From Methanospirillum stamsii (lineage in GTDB: Archaea > Halobacteriota > Methanomicrobia > Methanomicrobiales > Methanospirillaceae): a DNA stretch of 64,000 nucleotides. The notes under the pieces were generated by a model, which saw only the letters and a program-made list of their open reading frames with translations, made no database searches and was not told the origin of the DNA. Of the stretch, positions 44,885 through 55,347 are shown in pieces; positions within the stretch are counted from its first letter, which is position 1; each line of letters begins with the position of its first letter. The stretch is taken from assembly GCF_046244385.1 (NCBI RefSeq), contig NZ_CP176366.1, forward strand, positions 2,418,001 through 2,482,000, given 5' to 3'. The position numbers and the translations under genes are program-made.

Positions 44885-45724
44885 ATGAGTAACACTATGA
44901 TCCAAAACAAGATTCCTATTGGCCGTTTTTCAATGATCACTCGTCTGACCTGTAAGGCACTTCGTCTCTATGACGAAACCGGTCTTCTTTCTCCATCAGC
45001 AAAGGACAGGTTTACCGGATACCGGTACTATTCACTCTCCCAGATAGAGCGTGGTGTATTGATTCGATCGCTTGTTGACCTTGGGTTTCCCCTGGCCCGG
45101 ATAAATGAGATGATTGATGCCAAAACCAGCGGTGATACTGAGAAGATGAGTCAGCTCCTTGAAGACCAACGGCAACGGGTTTCTTTTGAGATCGAACGGT
45201 TACGTTCCATAGATCGCCTTTTAGAGCGTCAAAAAAAGGAGATGTTTTCAATGATTATCGCAGAACCAAAATTCAAAGATATCGAACCTCTTCGTGTCCT
45301 TTCTCTCCGGGATAAAGGAGAGTATGGAGAGATTATTACCCGACTCATCTCCCGGTTGTGTGAATTTTTAGGATCACCGGATCTGAATGCTTCAAATTTC
45401 TCGGTAACCGGTCCCTTTATGACTATTTACCATGATGGTGAATACCGTGAATTTGATGCGGATGTTGAAGTTGCAGTTCCGGTTACCGGCAGACTTCCTG
45501 ATCAGATCCCGGGTATTGAGGTTAAAACGATTCCGGGAGGCAGATTTGCATCCGCAATCCATAAAGGACCGTACCAGGATGTTCATGAATCCTGGGGTAA
45601 ACTGTATGAGTGGGCAGCGAATCAGGGCTATGAACCTAAAACACCGTGCAGGGATAATTATCTGAATGATCCAAACGATGTTCCGGAAGAGGAGTTGCTG
45701 ACCGAGTTACTCATTCCGGTATAA
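44885..45724 (+). CDS. MerR-family regulator with GyrI-like ligand-binding domain
   Basis: A 279-residue regulator. The N-terminus is a MerR winged helix (IGRFSMITRLTCKALRLYDETGLLSP, then GYRYYSLSQ), followed by a dimerisation helix (about 75-120) and a GyrI/AraC_E-type effector domain (PFMTIYHDGEY, VKTIPGGRFASAIHKGPY). Such two-domain proteins bind amphipathic or cationic small molecules. The frame opens at 44870, but ATG 44885 or 44897 better fits the MerR fold. It is divergent to the decarboxylase/antiporter operon and next to a perfect palindrome, so it probably controls that operon or itself. The inducer is unknown; an amine such as agmatine is an inference. Confidence 0.87.
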   Translation: MSNTMIQNKIPIGRFSMITRLTCKALRLYDETGLLSPSAKDRFTGYRYYSLSQIERGVLIRSLVDLGFPLARINEMIDAKTSGDTEKMSQLLEDQRQRVSFEIERLRSIDRLLERQKKEMFSMIIAEPKFKDIEPLRVLSLRDKGEYGEIITRLISRLCEFLGSPDLNASNFSVTGPFMTIYHDGEYREFDADVEVAVPVTGRLPDQIPGIEVKTIPGGRFASAIHKGPYQDVHESWGKLYEWAANQGYEPKTPCRDNYLNDPNDVPEEELLTELLIPV

Positions 45725-45857
45725 ATCAGTGTGAGATTGAATGTCCAACTGTCATTGTAGAGATGATGGTAAGGATATCTATCCTTTATTACTGATAACA
45801 ACGAAATAGTTCATTTGAATGAAGTAGTATATGCAGGGGTTTAGATAGGAATTAATT

Positions 45858-46070
45858 ATGAAGGATAATCGGTATGTTTCACCTCCCGGAGCATTGAAAT
45901 TTACAAAGAAAAAAATAACGGTTTCAGAAAAGGATATGGCTGAAGCCGAAGAGGTATTTGATACTATTACAGATAATATGAATGCGACCAGTATCGATGA
46001 TAATACTCTGGATATTATCCGGATAAGAAAGAAAAACCAATCCAGTAACCCTGCTTTCTCCCATCACTAA
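45858..46070 (+). CDS. Small hypothetical protein
   Basis: A 70-residue frame with AGGA about 8 bases before the ATG. The protein is charged, with a basic N-terminus (KFTKKKITVS), an acidic helical middle (EKDMAEAEEVFDTITDN) and a basic tail (IIRIRKKNQ). No membrane segment or known domain was recognised. It lies alone between the MerR gene and a receiver-PAS gene, in the same direction as both. Codon usage looks normal for the window; it may be a real small gene. Confidence 0.5.
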   Translation: MKDNRYVSPPGALKFTKKKITVSEKDMAEAEEVFDTITDNMNATSIDDNTLDIIRIRKKNQSSNPAFSHH

Positions 46071-46246
46071 CCCTCGTTTTCTTTATATTTTTTTATGTAA
46101 ACAGTTTTTTCTATTCCCGAGCATTACGTATACTCATACACAGCTCATTTGATGATCTGGTTCCCGGATAATAAATAAATATTTGATGAATGGGTATTCA
46201 TTCTATCATAGACTAATGGGACCAGTTACAGTAGATAGGTTTTACA

Positions 46247-48748
46247 ATGTCTGATGAAGATGAGGGATCTCCGTTGATATCTATTCTCTATGTAGACGAT
46301 GAAGAAGATCTTCTCATAATTGGAAAGCTCTTCCTGGAACGATCCGGTCCATTCAGGGTTGATACCGTGGCATCTGCAAAGGCTGCCCTCTCTACTTTCG
46401 CCATCTCCTCCTACGATGCCATTGTTTCTGATTACCAGATGCCTGGAATGGATGGGATTGAATTTTTAAAAGAAGTCCGGGAGCAGTTTGGAGATATCCC
46501 TTTTATTCTTTTCACCGGCCGGGGGCGGGAAGAGGTGGTGATTGAAGCAATCAATAACGGGGCTGATTTTTATCTCCAGAAGGGAGGAGAGCCCAAGTCA
46601 CAATTTGCTGAACTCTCTCATAAAATCAGGCAGGCAGTCCGGAGAAAACAGGCGGAAAAATCGGTTCGTGAGTCTGAAAAGCGGGTGTCGGATATTATTA
46701 ATTTCCTTCCTGATGCTACCTTTGCAATTAACCGTGAAGGAGAGGTAATTGCCTGGAATATGGCTCTGGAAGAGATGACCGGGTTTCCTGCATCCCGGTA
46801 TATCGGGAAGAAACATGATGAATATGTCTTTGCTTTTTATACCAAAGATCGTCCACTCCTTATTGATCTTGTTGATGAACCTGATGAGATCATCCGTTCC
46901 TATTATCCAAAATTTTACCGGGAAGACTCATCTATTAGTGCCGAGACTGAAGTTATCCAGCCAAAAGGGAAAAAAATTTTCGTAATTATTAAGGTCTGTA
47001 AGTTATACAATCAGGAAGGGGAGATTTCCGGGGCGATTGAAACAATCCGTGACATCACTCACCTCAAAGATACTGAGCGTGAACTTTTTAATAGTGAACA
47101 GCGTTATCGCTCGATTGTTCATGATCAGACTGATTTTATCGCCCGTTTTACTCAGGATGGGACGGTTACGTTTATCAACGAAGCATATCGTCAGAATTTT
47201 GCTCCCTCATTGAACTTGCAGGATGTTCTTGGGAAAAATATTCGTGATCTGATGCAGATTCAGAATTTTCAGAATGTTGAGGCTTTTCTTCGAACACTTT
47301 CTATTGAATGTCCGGTGAGGGATATTGAACGGGAGATTGTCCTGGCAAATGGTGAGAAGCACTGGCAGTTATGGACGGTCCGGGCACTTTTTGATGAGCA
47401 GGGCGAACCTTCTGAGTACCAGGTTTCAGGTAAGGATATCACCCGTCTCAAACGGGACGAAGAAGAGATTGCTTTTAAGAATATCATATTAAAAACCCAG
47501 CAGGAAGCATCACCCGATGGAATTCTTATTGTTGATTCTGAAGGGTCTATCTTAGGATATAACAAAAATTTCCAGGAATTGTGGGATATCCCGGTAGATC
47601 TGTTAGAAGCCTTGGATGATGAGCCGGTTCTCCAGCATGTCTCTGTGCAGCCTGCGGATAGGGATTCGTTTCTTTTCCGGGTACGATATCTGTATGAGCA
47701 CCCGGATGAGAAGAGTTTTGAGGAGATTCCCCTTCGAGACGGGAGGACTATTGAACGGTTTTCTTCTCCCATGCTTGGGCCGGACGGGAGAAATTTTGGA
47801 AGGGTCTGGTTTTTCAGGGATATCACCGAGCGAAAACGGGCAGATGATGAGATTCGGGCAGCATATGAACAGCTCTCTGCATCTGAAGAGTCTTTGCAGA
47901 GTTCTTACCAGGAACTCCTGGCCAGCAAAAAGGCTCTTCAGGATAGTGAATCCCGGCTTCGGTCTCTGATTGATAATACCGAGGAAGCGGTTTCCATGGT
48001 TGATGAAGAAGGCAGAGTCATTGAATGGAATCTGAGTTCTGAACGGTTATCCGGAATCCCGAAAGAAGAAGCCCTGGGAATGTTTTTGTGGGATATCACC
48101 TTCAGGATGGCACCGATATTGTATCAGGACGCAGAGTATCGAGAGATGATAAAACAGGCAATTTGTTCGTCCCTTAAAACCGGGGTTCCGGTTTTCAAAG
48201 AGCCCCGGATAATTACCGCTACACGTCCGGATGGAACCAGTATTATAACCCGTCAGAGGATCTTTTCCATGCAAACGGATCGGGGATACCGGTTTGGGTC
48301 CATCTCTCATGACATCACTGAAGAAGTACTGGCAAAAGAGGCACTCAAAGAGAGCGAAGAGCGGTTTCGGGGGATAGCAGAACGATCTTCGGATCTGATT
48401 CTGGTGCTTGATCATCATCTGTGTGTTACGTATGCTTCTCCTGCAGCACGGACAATACTGGGGTATGAGCCTCACGAACTGCTGGGAAAATCATATGAAT
48501 TCGCGGTTCAGAATTTCTTTGAGCAGGGCGGCGATGTCATATCGCATGATGCGAAAGAGGTTTTGAATGGCGAATCAAAAGGAAAGAGAGTGTATGAGCG
48601 GGATATCCGGATCATCAAAAAAGACGGGACCCGTGCATACGTCAGTATTCATGCCGTACCGATATTTCAGGATGGAGTTCTGACAGGGGCTCAGGCATCA
48701 ATACGTGAAATACTTCCGGAAGAGGATGACCTGGGGGAAAACAGATGA
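46247..48748 (+). CDS. Receiver-PASx5 protein without a transmitter
   Basis: An 833-residue cytoplasmic protein. The receiver has VDDE, Asp 62 in VSDYQMPGMDG, FTGRG and LQKGG. Five PAS domains follow (FLPDATFAINREG, DQTDFIARFTQDG, SPDGILIVDSEG, NTEEAVSMVDEEG, RSSDLILVLDHH). The protein ends shortly after the last PAS/PAC (GAQASIREILPEEDD). No DHp or ATPase boxes follow, and the 116 bases to the convergent kinase do not encode one. The receiver and first three PAS domains are closely paralogous to 35092-38367, and PAS 4-5 resemble PAS 2-3 of the split kinase at 5814. It is likely a phospho-acceptor or adaptor rather than a kinase (inference). Confidence 0.92.
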   Translation: MSDEDEGSPLISILYVDDEEDLLIIGKLFLERSGPFRVDTVASAKAALSTFAISSYDAIVSDYQMPGMDGIEFLKEVREQFGDIPFILFTGRGREEVVIEAINNGADFYLQKGGEPKSQFAELSHKIRQAVRRKQAEKSVRESEKRVSDIINFLPDATFAINREGEVIAWNMALEEMTGFPASRYIGKKHDEYVFAFYTKDRPLLIDLVDEPDEIIRSYYPKFYREDSSISAETEVIQPKGKKIFVIIKVCKLYNQEGEISGAIETIRDITHLKDTERELFNSEQRYRSIVHDQTDFIARFTQDGTVTFINEAYRQNFAPSLNLQDVLGKNIRDLMQIQNFQNVEAFLRTLSIECPVRDIEREIVLANGEKHWQLWTVRALFDEQGEPSEYQVSGKDITRLKRDEEEIAFKNIILKTQQEASPDGILIVDSEGSILGYNKNFQELWDIPVDLLEALDDEPVLQHVSVQPADRDSFLFRVRYLYEHPDEKSFEEIPLRDGRTIERFSSPMLGPDGRNFGRVWFFRDITERKRADDEIRAAYEQLSASEESLQSSYQELLASKKALQDSESRLRSLIDNTEEAVSMVDEEGRVIEWNLSSERLSGIPKEEALGMFLWDITFRMAPILYQDAEYREMIKQAICSSLKTGVPVFKEPRIITATRPDGTSIITRQRIFSMQTDRGYRFGSISHDITEEVLAKEALKESEERFRGIAERSSDLILVLDHHLCVTYASPAARTILGYEPHELLGKSYEFAVQNFFEQGGDVISHDAKEVLNGESKGKRVYERDIRIIKKDGTRAYVSIHAVPIFQDGVLTGAQASIREILPEEDDLGENR

Positions 48749-48864
48749 TATATTCGTTTAATCCAAAAAACATCCCCGAAGAAAGCGATTGGTTCTCGTT
48801 GATCCGGAGTTCGAGGAAAAATGTTCTGGTTCATCTTAAATGAAATCCAAAGATAATTAAATTT

Positions 48865-51800
48865 CTAATCCCTGGGGATCTTTCTCCACCCGGTTGAGGG
48901 AATAGATATCTCAAATCTCGCCCCCCTCCCAAACTCTCCTGTCTCAATGATTGAAATGTCAGTAATTGTAAGGATATCCCTGCACAAAGCCAGTCCAAGA
49001 CCGGTATTTCTCCCATATCCTCTCTCAAATATCCTCTCCTTTTCTTCCGGGATTACTCCCACCCCGTCATCCTCACAGATAAGCACCATGTTGGATGCTT
49101 CTTCTTCATAAAACCGGATTGTCGTTATCGTTTCACCATACCTGACCGCATTCTCAATCAGATTATAGATGATCTTCACAAGGAGCGGATCAGCAAATAC
49201 CTCAATGTCTTCAGATATATCATTCTTTATGATAACCGACCCAAGATGAACCTGTTCTGATGCATCACAAGTGATCTTTCGAATATTCTGCCAGATTGGA
49301 GATTTCACTCCAATCTCCTCATATTGCTTTGTAAACTGGATTATTGAGCTGATACGTTCCGCAATCGACACGGCTTTTTCTGCAAACTCATGCTCAGGAG
49401 ATCCCATGAGAGACTCATCCAAAATGGTAAGATATCCAAGGAGTGCAACCAGCTGATTATCAATATCATGCCTTGTAATTTTTGTCAGAAGGTTTAGTTT
49501 TCGGTTTGCAAGTAATACCGCTTCCTCTGCCTTTTTTATCTCGGTAACATCGTGGAGAATTCCTTCAATGCCGATAATATTTCCATGAATGTCCCGGTAG
49601 AACTGACTGCTGACGGTTACCTGATGGATATTTCCATGTTTGTCAACGAGAGAAGTCGGAAAATTTGTAACTTTCTCATCTTTTTGAAGGAGCTCTAAAA
49701 GATTTTCGCGTTCACCTGGATTAGAATAGAACATATGAGAGATATTGCAGCCAATCATCTCATCAGCCGATGAAAATCCTGCAAGTCTGACTCCGGCAGG
49801 ACTTATCATGATCAGGTTGCCAGAAATGTCTGCTCTATAGACCAGATCCTGCATATTTTCAATAATCGTTCGGTACTGTAATTCACTCTCTTTCAATGCG
49901 ATTTCTGCTTTTTTCTGCTCCGTTACATCAGTGAGAACAGCCAGGGTTGCATCCTTCAATCGTCCCGCTAGTGACGCTGATCGAACTTCAAGCCATCTCC
50001 GCTCACCAGAAGGGATAGTGACCTCAATTAAATAAGGTTTAATAGATATTCCCTGGTATCTGAATCCGATGTTTTGTATCGGGAGATCGTGATATTCAGG
50101 AGTTGCAAATGAGAGGACTGATGTTCCAATGATCTCCTCAGGAGTTTTTCCCATCAGCCGTGCCCCTTCATCATTGACATAGACAATGGTCTCCCCTTCA
50201 TAAATAATGACGTAATCAGGAAGCTGATTGAGTAACTGATTCATCTCCTCTTCAGTAGATTTTAATTTGGTCCGTGTTTCCTCCAAATCTGCTATATTCT
50301 CGATTGAAATAAGACTTTTCCTGGTTCCGGGAATGGAGGTTATTAATATCGCTCCTACCTGGGTCTCACCATTTTTCAAAACATAGGTAAATGCATTATT
50401 TTCTAAAAGAGCGGAGAGGTTTTTTTTCTGCAGAGCATAATATTCTATCATCCGCCCCCGGTCATCATCAGCAATCAGGGCAGGCCATTGTAACTGTCCG
50501 ATTATCTCTGAGCGGGTATATCCGAATGCCTGTTCAAACTCTGCATTCATATCAGATATCACCAAATCTTCATTAAGAATCAACATGGGGATACCTGTTT
50601 TATCAAATATGGTTTTATACAGGATCTCTATCTGTTTTCGTTCAGTAATGTCCCTGAATATCCCTTCAATCCCAACATAATTCCCTTGATGATCATAATA
50701 ATAGTGGCTGCTGGTCAGGACTGTTATCGGGGTTCCGTCTTTCTTTTTCAGCTGAACCTCATAATTCGTGACCGATCCATTTTCTTTCATATCCCTGAGG
50801 AAGGTCTCCCTGTCCTGGGGCTTCAGATACAGTGTCTCCGCGATTTTTTTACCGATTAGTTCAGCCAGGGACTCGTACCCTAACACCGTGGTTGCAGAGG
50901 GACTAATAAGGATTATCTTCCCTTCCGAATCAGACCGGTAGAAGACATCCTGAATATTTTCAAAGATAGTGTGGTATTCAGTCTCAGCGATAACCTGGTC
51001 TGTAATGTCAATTGCCGATGTAACACTCCGCTCAGTACCGGGGATCATGGCTACATTATTAATGCAGTACCGCATCTTTCCAAACCGGTCAACAAATCTG
51101 AATGGATAGACAGGCGGTGGAGATGTAGGATTGGCTCGGCGTAAGCGATGGTACTCTTTCATCTTAATGAGGTCTTCAGGCATGATGAAATCAGTCCAGC
51201 ACATCTTCCCCTCCAGTTTCTCTTTTGAATATCCTGAAAGTTGGACAAATTTTTTATTGGCGTATACGATGGTATTGTCAGACTCCACTACCAGGATAAT
51301 CGTCCCGGTATTGTCAAAAACCGCCCGGTGGAGATTCTCTGATTCATTGAGTCTGATCTCCATCTGCTTTCTTTCGGAAATATCCCTGAATAACCCTTCA
51401 ATCCCGAGGTAATTACCGGTATTATCATAATATCTATGACTGCTGGTCAAAACCGTAATCGGTGTTCCATCTCCTTTTCGGAGTGTTGCTTCGTAATTTT
51501 CCACCTTTCCGGTCTTTTCAATCTCTGTGAGAAACTCCTTTCTGTCTTCTGGGTTATAATATAGTGCATCAGCCACTTTTTTTCCATAATATTCAGTATT
51601 GTCCGGATATCCAAGGACCGAAGTTGCTGAGGGGCTCGTAAGAATTATTTTACCTTCCTTATCGGTCTGATAATACACATCCTGCATATTCTCAAGAATT
51701 CTCCGGTATTTTTCCTCACTCTCTCGGATTATTTCCTGGTTACGTTTGAGTTCTTCAAACTGTGCCTGTAGTTCTTCCTGGGTGGTGGTAAGCTCCTCAT

Positions 51801-52959
51801 TGGCCGCCTGTACCTCTTCTGCGTACTGTTTCTGGTTCGTAATATCAACGAGGGACGCAACACTGTTATCGCTTCCTGGAATGATATCTACATGGACGAT
51901 GCAGGTATGGACTGATCCATCTGCTTCATTATGGGCCCGGCATTCATACACCGTCGGAGCCAGGGAGGGATCCTTCCTCCTGATATGATGATACTCAACC
52001 ATTCGTTTTACATCATCTTCATCAATAAATTTCGTCCAGCTTAATTTTTTTTCCTGTTCAGCAATCGGAACACCGGTGAGTTTTTCCCATCCTGAGTTTG
52101 CCCGCAGAATGATAGTGGTAGGACCGATAATAATCGTAGCAGCCCCGGTATTTTCAAATACTGCCCTGTATAGACTTTCTGACTGTTTCAGTTCTTCTTC
52201 TACCTGCTTTCGGTCTGTAATATCTCTCCCAAGCGATTGATACTCGATGAGGGTTCCTTTTTCATTAAAAATTGCAAGGTCACGCCACCGGTGCCAGCGG
52301 AGACTGCCATCAGGCATACGTATCCGGTGCTCAATCTCTCCAACTGGTGAGTCCTGGGTGAGTAAGGCAAAATGGGTGTGGACTTTTTCCCGGTCGTCTT
52401 CAGGAATATCAGGAATGAATCGCTGCCCTATGATCTCCTCTCTTTTTATTCCAAAATAGTTGCAATACGCCTCATTTACAAATACGGTGATGCCACCGGG
52501 AGTAAACCGGCAGATAAATTCCGACTGTGTCTCAACTACCTCACGGTACCGCTGCTCACTCTCCTTGAGTTCAATGCCGATATTGCGCCGCTGAACGGCA
52601 AGTTTCATTTTATGCGTTAATTCGACAAACTGGGGTTTGGGATCTCCGCCCTTCTGCAGGTAATAATCAGCCCCGTCATTTAAGGCCTGAATGACCACTT
52701 CTTCCCTTCCTCTTCCGGAAAACAGAATAAAGGGGATCTCTCCTAATGTACTTCGGACCTCTTTTAAAAATTCAAGCCCGTTCATAACCGGCATCTCGTA
52801 ATCAGAGAGGATAATGTCAAATGAAGTGTTTTTTAAGAGCTCTACGGCTTCTACCGCCGAATCACGAAGTTCAACCTGAAATTCTCCGGTTCGCTCAAGA
52901 AAGAGTTTCCCTAATTCGAGGAGTGTGAGGTCATCATCAACATACAGGACTGAGATCAT
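48865..52959 (-). CDS. Receiver-PASx8 hybrid sensor histidine kinase
   Basis: A 1364-residue cytoplasmic kinase. The receiver is complete, with phospho-Asp 53 in LSDYEMPVMNG. Eight PAS domains follow in which two types alternate: a type opening NTGAATIIIG, NTGTIILVVE or KTGIPMLILN and a type opening MQDVYYQTDKEG, IQDVFYRSDSEG or MQDLVYRADISG. The first and seventh (TQSEFICRFTPGG, LPDYVIIYEG) are different. The middle is thus a tandem duplication of a two-PAS unit. The transmitter carries ITRHDIDNQLVALLG, NLIENAVRYGE, EDDGVGV and GLGLALCRD. It is transcribed toward the receiver-PAS gene at 46247, its possible phospho-partner by proximity only. Confidence 0.93.
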   Translation of the reverse strand: MISVLYVDDDLTLLELGKLFLERTGEFQVELRDSAVEAVELLKNTSFDIILSDYEMPVMNGLEFLKEVRSTLGEIPFILFSGRGREEVVIQALNDGADYYLQKGGDPKPQFVELTHKMKLAVQRRNIGIELKESEQRYREVVETQSEFICRFTPGGITVFVNEAYCNYFGIKREEIIGQRFIPDIPEDDREKVHTHFALLTQDSPVGEIEHRIRMPDGSLRWHRWRDLAIFNEKGTLIEYQSLGRDITDRKQVEEELKQSESLYRAVFENTGAATIIIGPTTIILRANSGWEKLTGVPIAEQEKKLSWTKFIDEDDVKRMVEYHHIRRKDPSLAPTVYECRAHNEADGSVHTCIVHVDIIPGSDNSVASLVDITNQKQYAEEVQAANEELTTTQEELQAQFEELKRNQEIIRESEEKYRRILENMQDVYYQTDKEGKIILTSPSATSVLGYPDNTEYYGKKVADALYYNPEDRKEFLTEIEKTGKVENYEATLRKGDGTPITVLTSSHRYYDNTGNYLGIEGLFRDISERKQMEIRLNESENLHRAVFDNTGTIILVVESDNTIVYANKKFVQLSGYSKEKLEGKMCWTDFIMPEDLIKMKEYHRLRRANPTSPPPVYPFRFVDRFGKMRYCINNVAMIPGTERSVTSAIDITDQVIAETEYHTIFENIQDVFYRSDSEGKIILISPSATTVLGYESLAELIGKKIAETLYLKPQDRETFLRDMKENGSVTNYEVQLKKKDGTPITVLTSSHYYYDHQGNYVGIEGIFRDITERKQIEILYKTIFDKTGIPMLILNEDLVISDMNAEFEQAFGYTRSEIIGQLQWPALIADDDRGRMIEYYALQKKNLSALLENNAFTYVLKNGETQVGAILITSIPGTRKSLISIENIADLEETRTKLKSTEEEMNQLLNQLPDYVIIYEGETIVYVNDEGARLMGKTPEEIIGTSVLSFATPEYHDLPIQNIGFRYQGISIKPYLIEVTIPSGERRWLEVRSASLAGRLKDATLAVLTDVTEQKKAEIALKESELQYRTIIENMQDLVYRADISGNLIMISPAGVRLAGFSSADEMIGCNISHMFYSNPGERENLLELLQKDEKVTNFPTSLVDKHGNIHQVTVSSQFYRDIHGNIIGIEGILHDVTEIKKAEEAVLLANRKLNLLTKITRHDIDNQLVALLGYLTILDESLMGSPEHEFAEKAVSIAERISSIIQFTKQYEEIGVKSPIWQNIRKITCDASEQVHLGSVIIKNDISEDIEVFADPLLVKIIYNLIENAVRYGETITTIRFYEEEASNMVLICEDDGVGVIPEEKERIFERGYGRNTGLGLALCRDILTITDISIIETGEFGRGARFEISIPSTGWRKIPRD

Positions 52960-53197
52960 GAAAGTTCCTGATATAGAGTAATATAGAACGTGAAGAGTAT
53001 AATAATGATTGTGGGAATAAGAGGGGGAATTTCATATATCAAATACCTTGGATTTATCATCGAAGAAAAAGGGGTATTATGAGGCATGCACACAAATCAC
53101 ACGCTATTGCTCTCCCTACACCAATACGTAAACCAATACCTATACCTTCTAGTTAAACCGTTGATGGATCCTGGTTTTTATACTGATTCAACAATAT

Positions 53198-55060
53198 TTA
53201 TTGATCATCCGGTTTAAATGAAAATAAGCCGGATCCCTCCTTTTCTACCCCCCCCATTTCCACTCCAGCCCGCCATGCTCCTTTTGGTACCCGTATCTCA
53301 AACCGTGCTCCCGTTCCAGGAGTTCCACATTCCCGGATGGAAAGCCCGGTAATTGCCAATATATCTCTGATTAAAAATAACCCCATTCCGGTATGTTTTC
53401 CAAATCCCTTCTCAAATATTTTCTCCTTCTCATCAGAAGATATGCCTGCCCCGTCATCACGATACACGATGATGAGGTCAGATCCTTCATACATCAGCGT
53501 AAATGAGATCACCGTCACCTGCTTTCCATGCCTGATGGTGTTATCGATGAGATTGAAGAAGACTTTCTGAATGAGAGGATCTGAATACACCATGACCTTT
53601 CCTGTCTCTATGGTTATCGTGATATCAGGAAGAGCCATCTCCCTGACTACGAGCGTGATAATGGTGTCAAGCTCAAACCACTCCGGAGCATGGACTCCGA
53701 TGTCCTGGTAATACCGGGAAAATTCAATCTGGTGACGAATAATTCGAAGTCCATCCAGGGTTTCACGAATTAATTCCAGTGATGCAGTATCTTCTATGGT
53801 ATCCTGTGCAAGTTCAAGAGTAAGAAAGATTTCAGTAAGGGTGTTTGCAATATCATGGCGGGAGATGGAAGAGAGGATATTGAGTTTCTTATTTGCCAGC
53901 TGGATAGCTTTTTCCCGCTGTATTCGCTCGGTGATATCCGTTCCAAGACTGATAACTCCGGTGGTCCTGCCATCAGCCTCATGGAGCACAAGGTTTGTCC
54001 AGAGAACAGAGTGTTTTTGGTTATCTTTAGAGATAATTGAGTTCTCAAGCTGTGGGGGTACTATTTCCTTCTGGATATATTGGACGAAGGTCTCCCGAAC
54101 ATGCTCTTCAGGGAGTGTGAATGTTGAAAACCAGTCCGCACCCAGGATTTCATCTTTGTCATATCCGATAACCTTGAGGAGGTGGTTGTTACCGAACACT
54201 ACCTTCCCATCACGGTCCAGCATCACAACAATGAGCGGGATCTTCTCTATCATCTCACGGTACCGGCGTTCAGATTCCCGGAGTTCATCCTGGGCTTTTT
54301 TCCGGATGGTGATATCATGGAGAAGGATGAGCATAACCTTCCCGTATGGTGCAAAATACAACTCAAATGTCCTCTGGGATCCGTCTTTTGCGCTTATTTG
54401 GTAGACATGGGGTTCAGGTTCCTGGATCTGCCTGTCTATTTTCCAGGCCAGATCCTGCCACATATGAAAGGCATCTTCCTGATCAGATGGATCTGGTAAG
54501 AAAACCCGGATGACGGTCTGCATATCTGGAATATCGTCCAGAATAAATCCAAGTGATCTGGTCACCTGAGGGTTGATATAGGCGATGGAATTATCCTTGT
54601 TGACAAGTATCATCCCAAGCGGGGTATTCTCAGTGATAGTGCGAAACTTCTCTTCACTCTCCTGAAGATCTGCTTCAAACGAGGTCCTGACTTCCAGTTC
54701 ATTTTTCAGAAGGATGTTCGTCATATCAAGAGCCTCAGATTTTTCCAAAACCTGAACCTCCAGTTCTGAAATTTTATTTTCCAGGGTTTTATCCGGTTCT
54801 GATGCCTGCTTCGAAGTAATCAGAAGAAGAATTGCACAGCAGATGATGAGTTCTCCGATGATATGGGCAGACAGACCGGTATAGAGGAGATCCGGATTCC
54901 ACCCAATAAATTGCCCCGAAAGCAGGGTAAGGCATCCGATGCTTCCGATAATGATGGCATATCTCTTCTGTTTTTCAAAGGCATGATAAAAGATAACGGC
55001 AATCAGGATTAAAATGAGAAGAAGATCTGGAAAAAAAGGAAGGGACGGTACAAAATCCAT
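53198..55060 (-). CDS. Membrane PASx2 sensor histidine kinase
   Basis: A 620-residue kinase without a receiver. Three hydrophobic helices fill the first 85 residues (FPDLLLILILIAVIFYHAF, YAIIIGSIGCLTLLSG, HIIGELIICCAILLLIT) and are followed by a coiled coil (about 95-135). Two PAS domains follow (NTPLGMILVNKDN, KIPLIVVMLDRDG), then the transmitter with ISRHDIANTLTEIF, NLIDNTIRHGK, RDDGAGI and GMGLFLIRD. The membrane part has almost no extracellular loop, so it may sense membrane state or merely anchor the protein. The C-terminal tail beyond the ATPase core is about 25 residues longer than in paralogs. It is divergent from the kinase at 55348. Confidence 0.9.
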   Translation of the reverse strand: MDFVPSLPFFPDLLLILILIAVIFYHAFEKQKRYAIIIGSIGCLTLLSGQFIGWNPDLLYTGLSAHIIGELIICCAILLLITSKQASEPDKTLENKISELEVQVLEKSEALDMTNILLKNELEVRTSFEADLQESEEKFRTITENTPLGMILVNKDNSIAYINPQVTRSLGFILDDIPDMQTVIRVFLPDPSDQEDAFHMWQDLAWKIDRQIQEPEPHVYQISAKDGSQRTFELYFAPYGKVMLILLHDITIRKKAQDELRESERRYREMIEKIPLIVVMLDRDGKVVFGNNHLLKVIGYDKDEILGADWFSTFTLPEEHVRETFVQYIQKEIVPPQLENSIISKDNQKHSVLWTNLVLHEADGRTTGVISLGTDITERIQREKAIQLANKKLNILSSISRHDIANTLTEIFLTLELAQDTIEDTASLELIRETLDGLRIIRHQIEFSRYYQDIGVHAPEWFELDTIITLVVREMALPDITITIETGKVMVYSDPLIQKVFFNLIDNTIRHGKQVTVISFTLMYEGSDLIIVYRDDGAGISSDEKEKIFEKGFGKHTGMGLFLIRDILAITGLSIRECGTPGTGARFEIRVPKGAWRAGVEMGGVEKEGSGLFSFKPDDQ

Positions 55061-55347
55061 GAGCGGTATCCTTATATGTATCTGTTAGGAAGAGAAGTGA
55101 ACAGGATTCTCATGATAAGCATGAGTCAGCCTCCTGATAGGATGAGATCCCTTTTTTCAGTATAATTCTCCTATTGTGTTTCTTTCCCTGATATGATTTA
55201 TTTTTCTGTTTCGTATGGTTCATGCCAGACGTTCAGGATGGTTCGGTAAATAATGCGATATCTATTAATGATTCTGAAGCTATATGGCTAATTATTCATA
55301 TCTGTTCAGGACAATTCAGACAATATATCTGATGACGGGGGGGTTGA

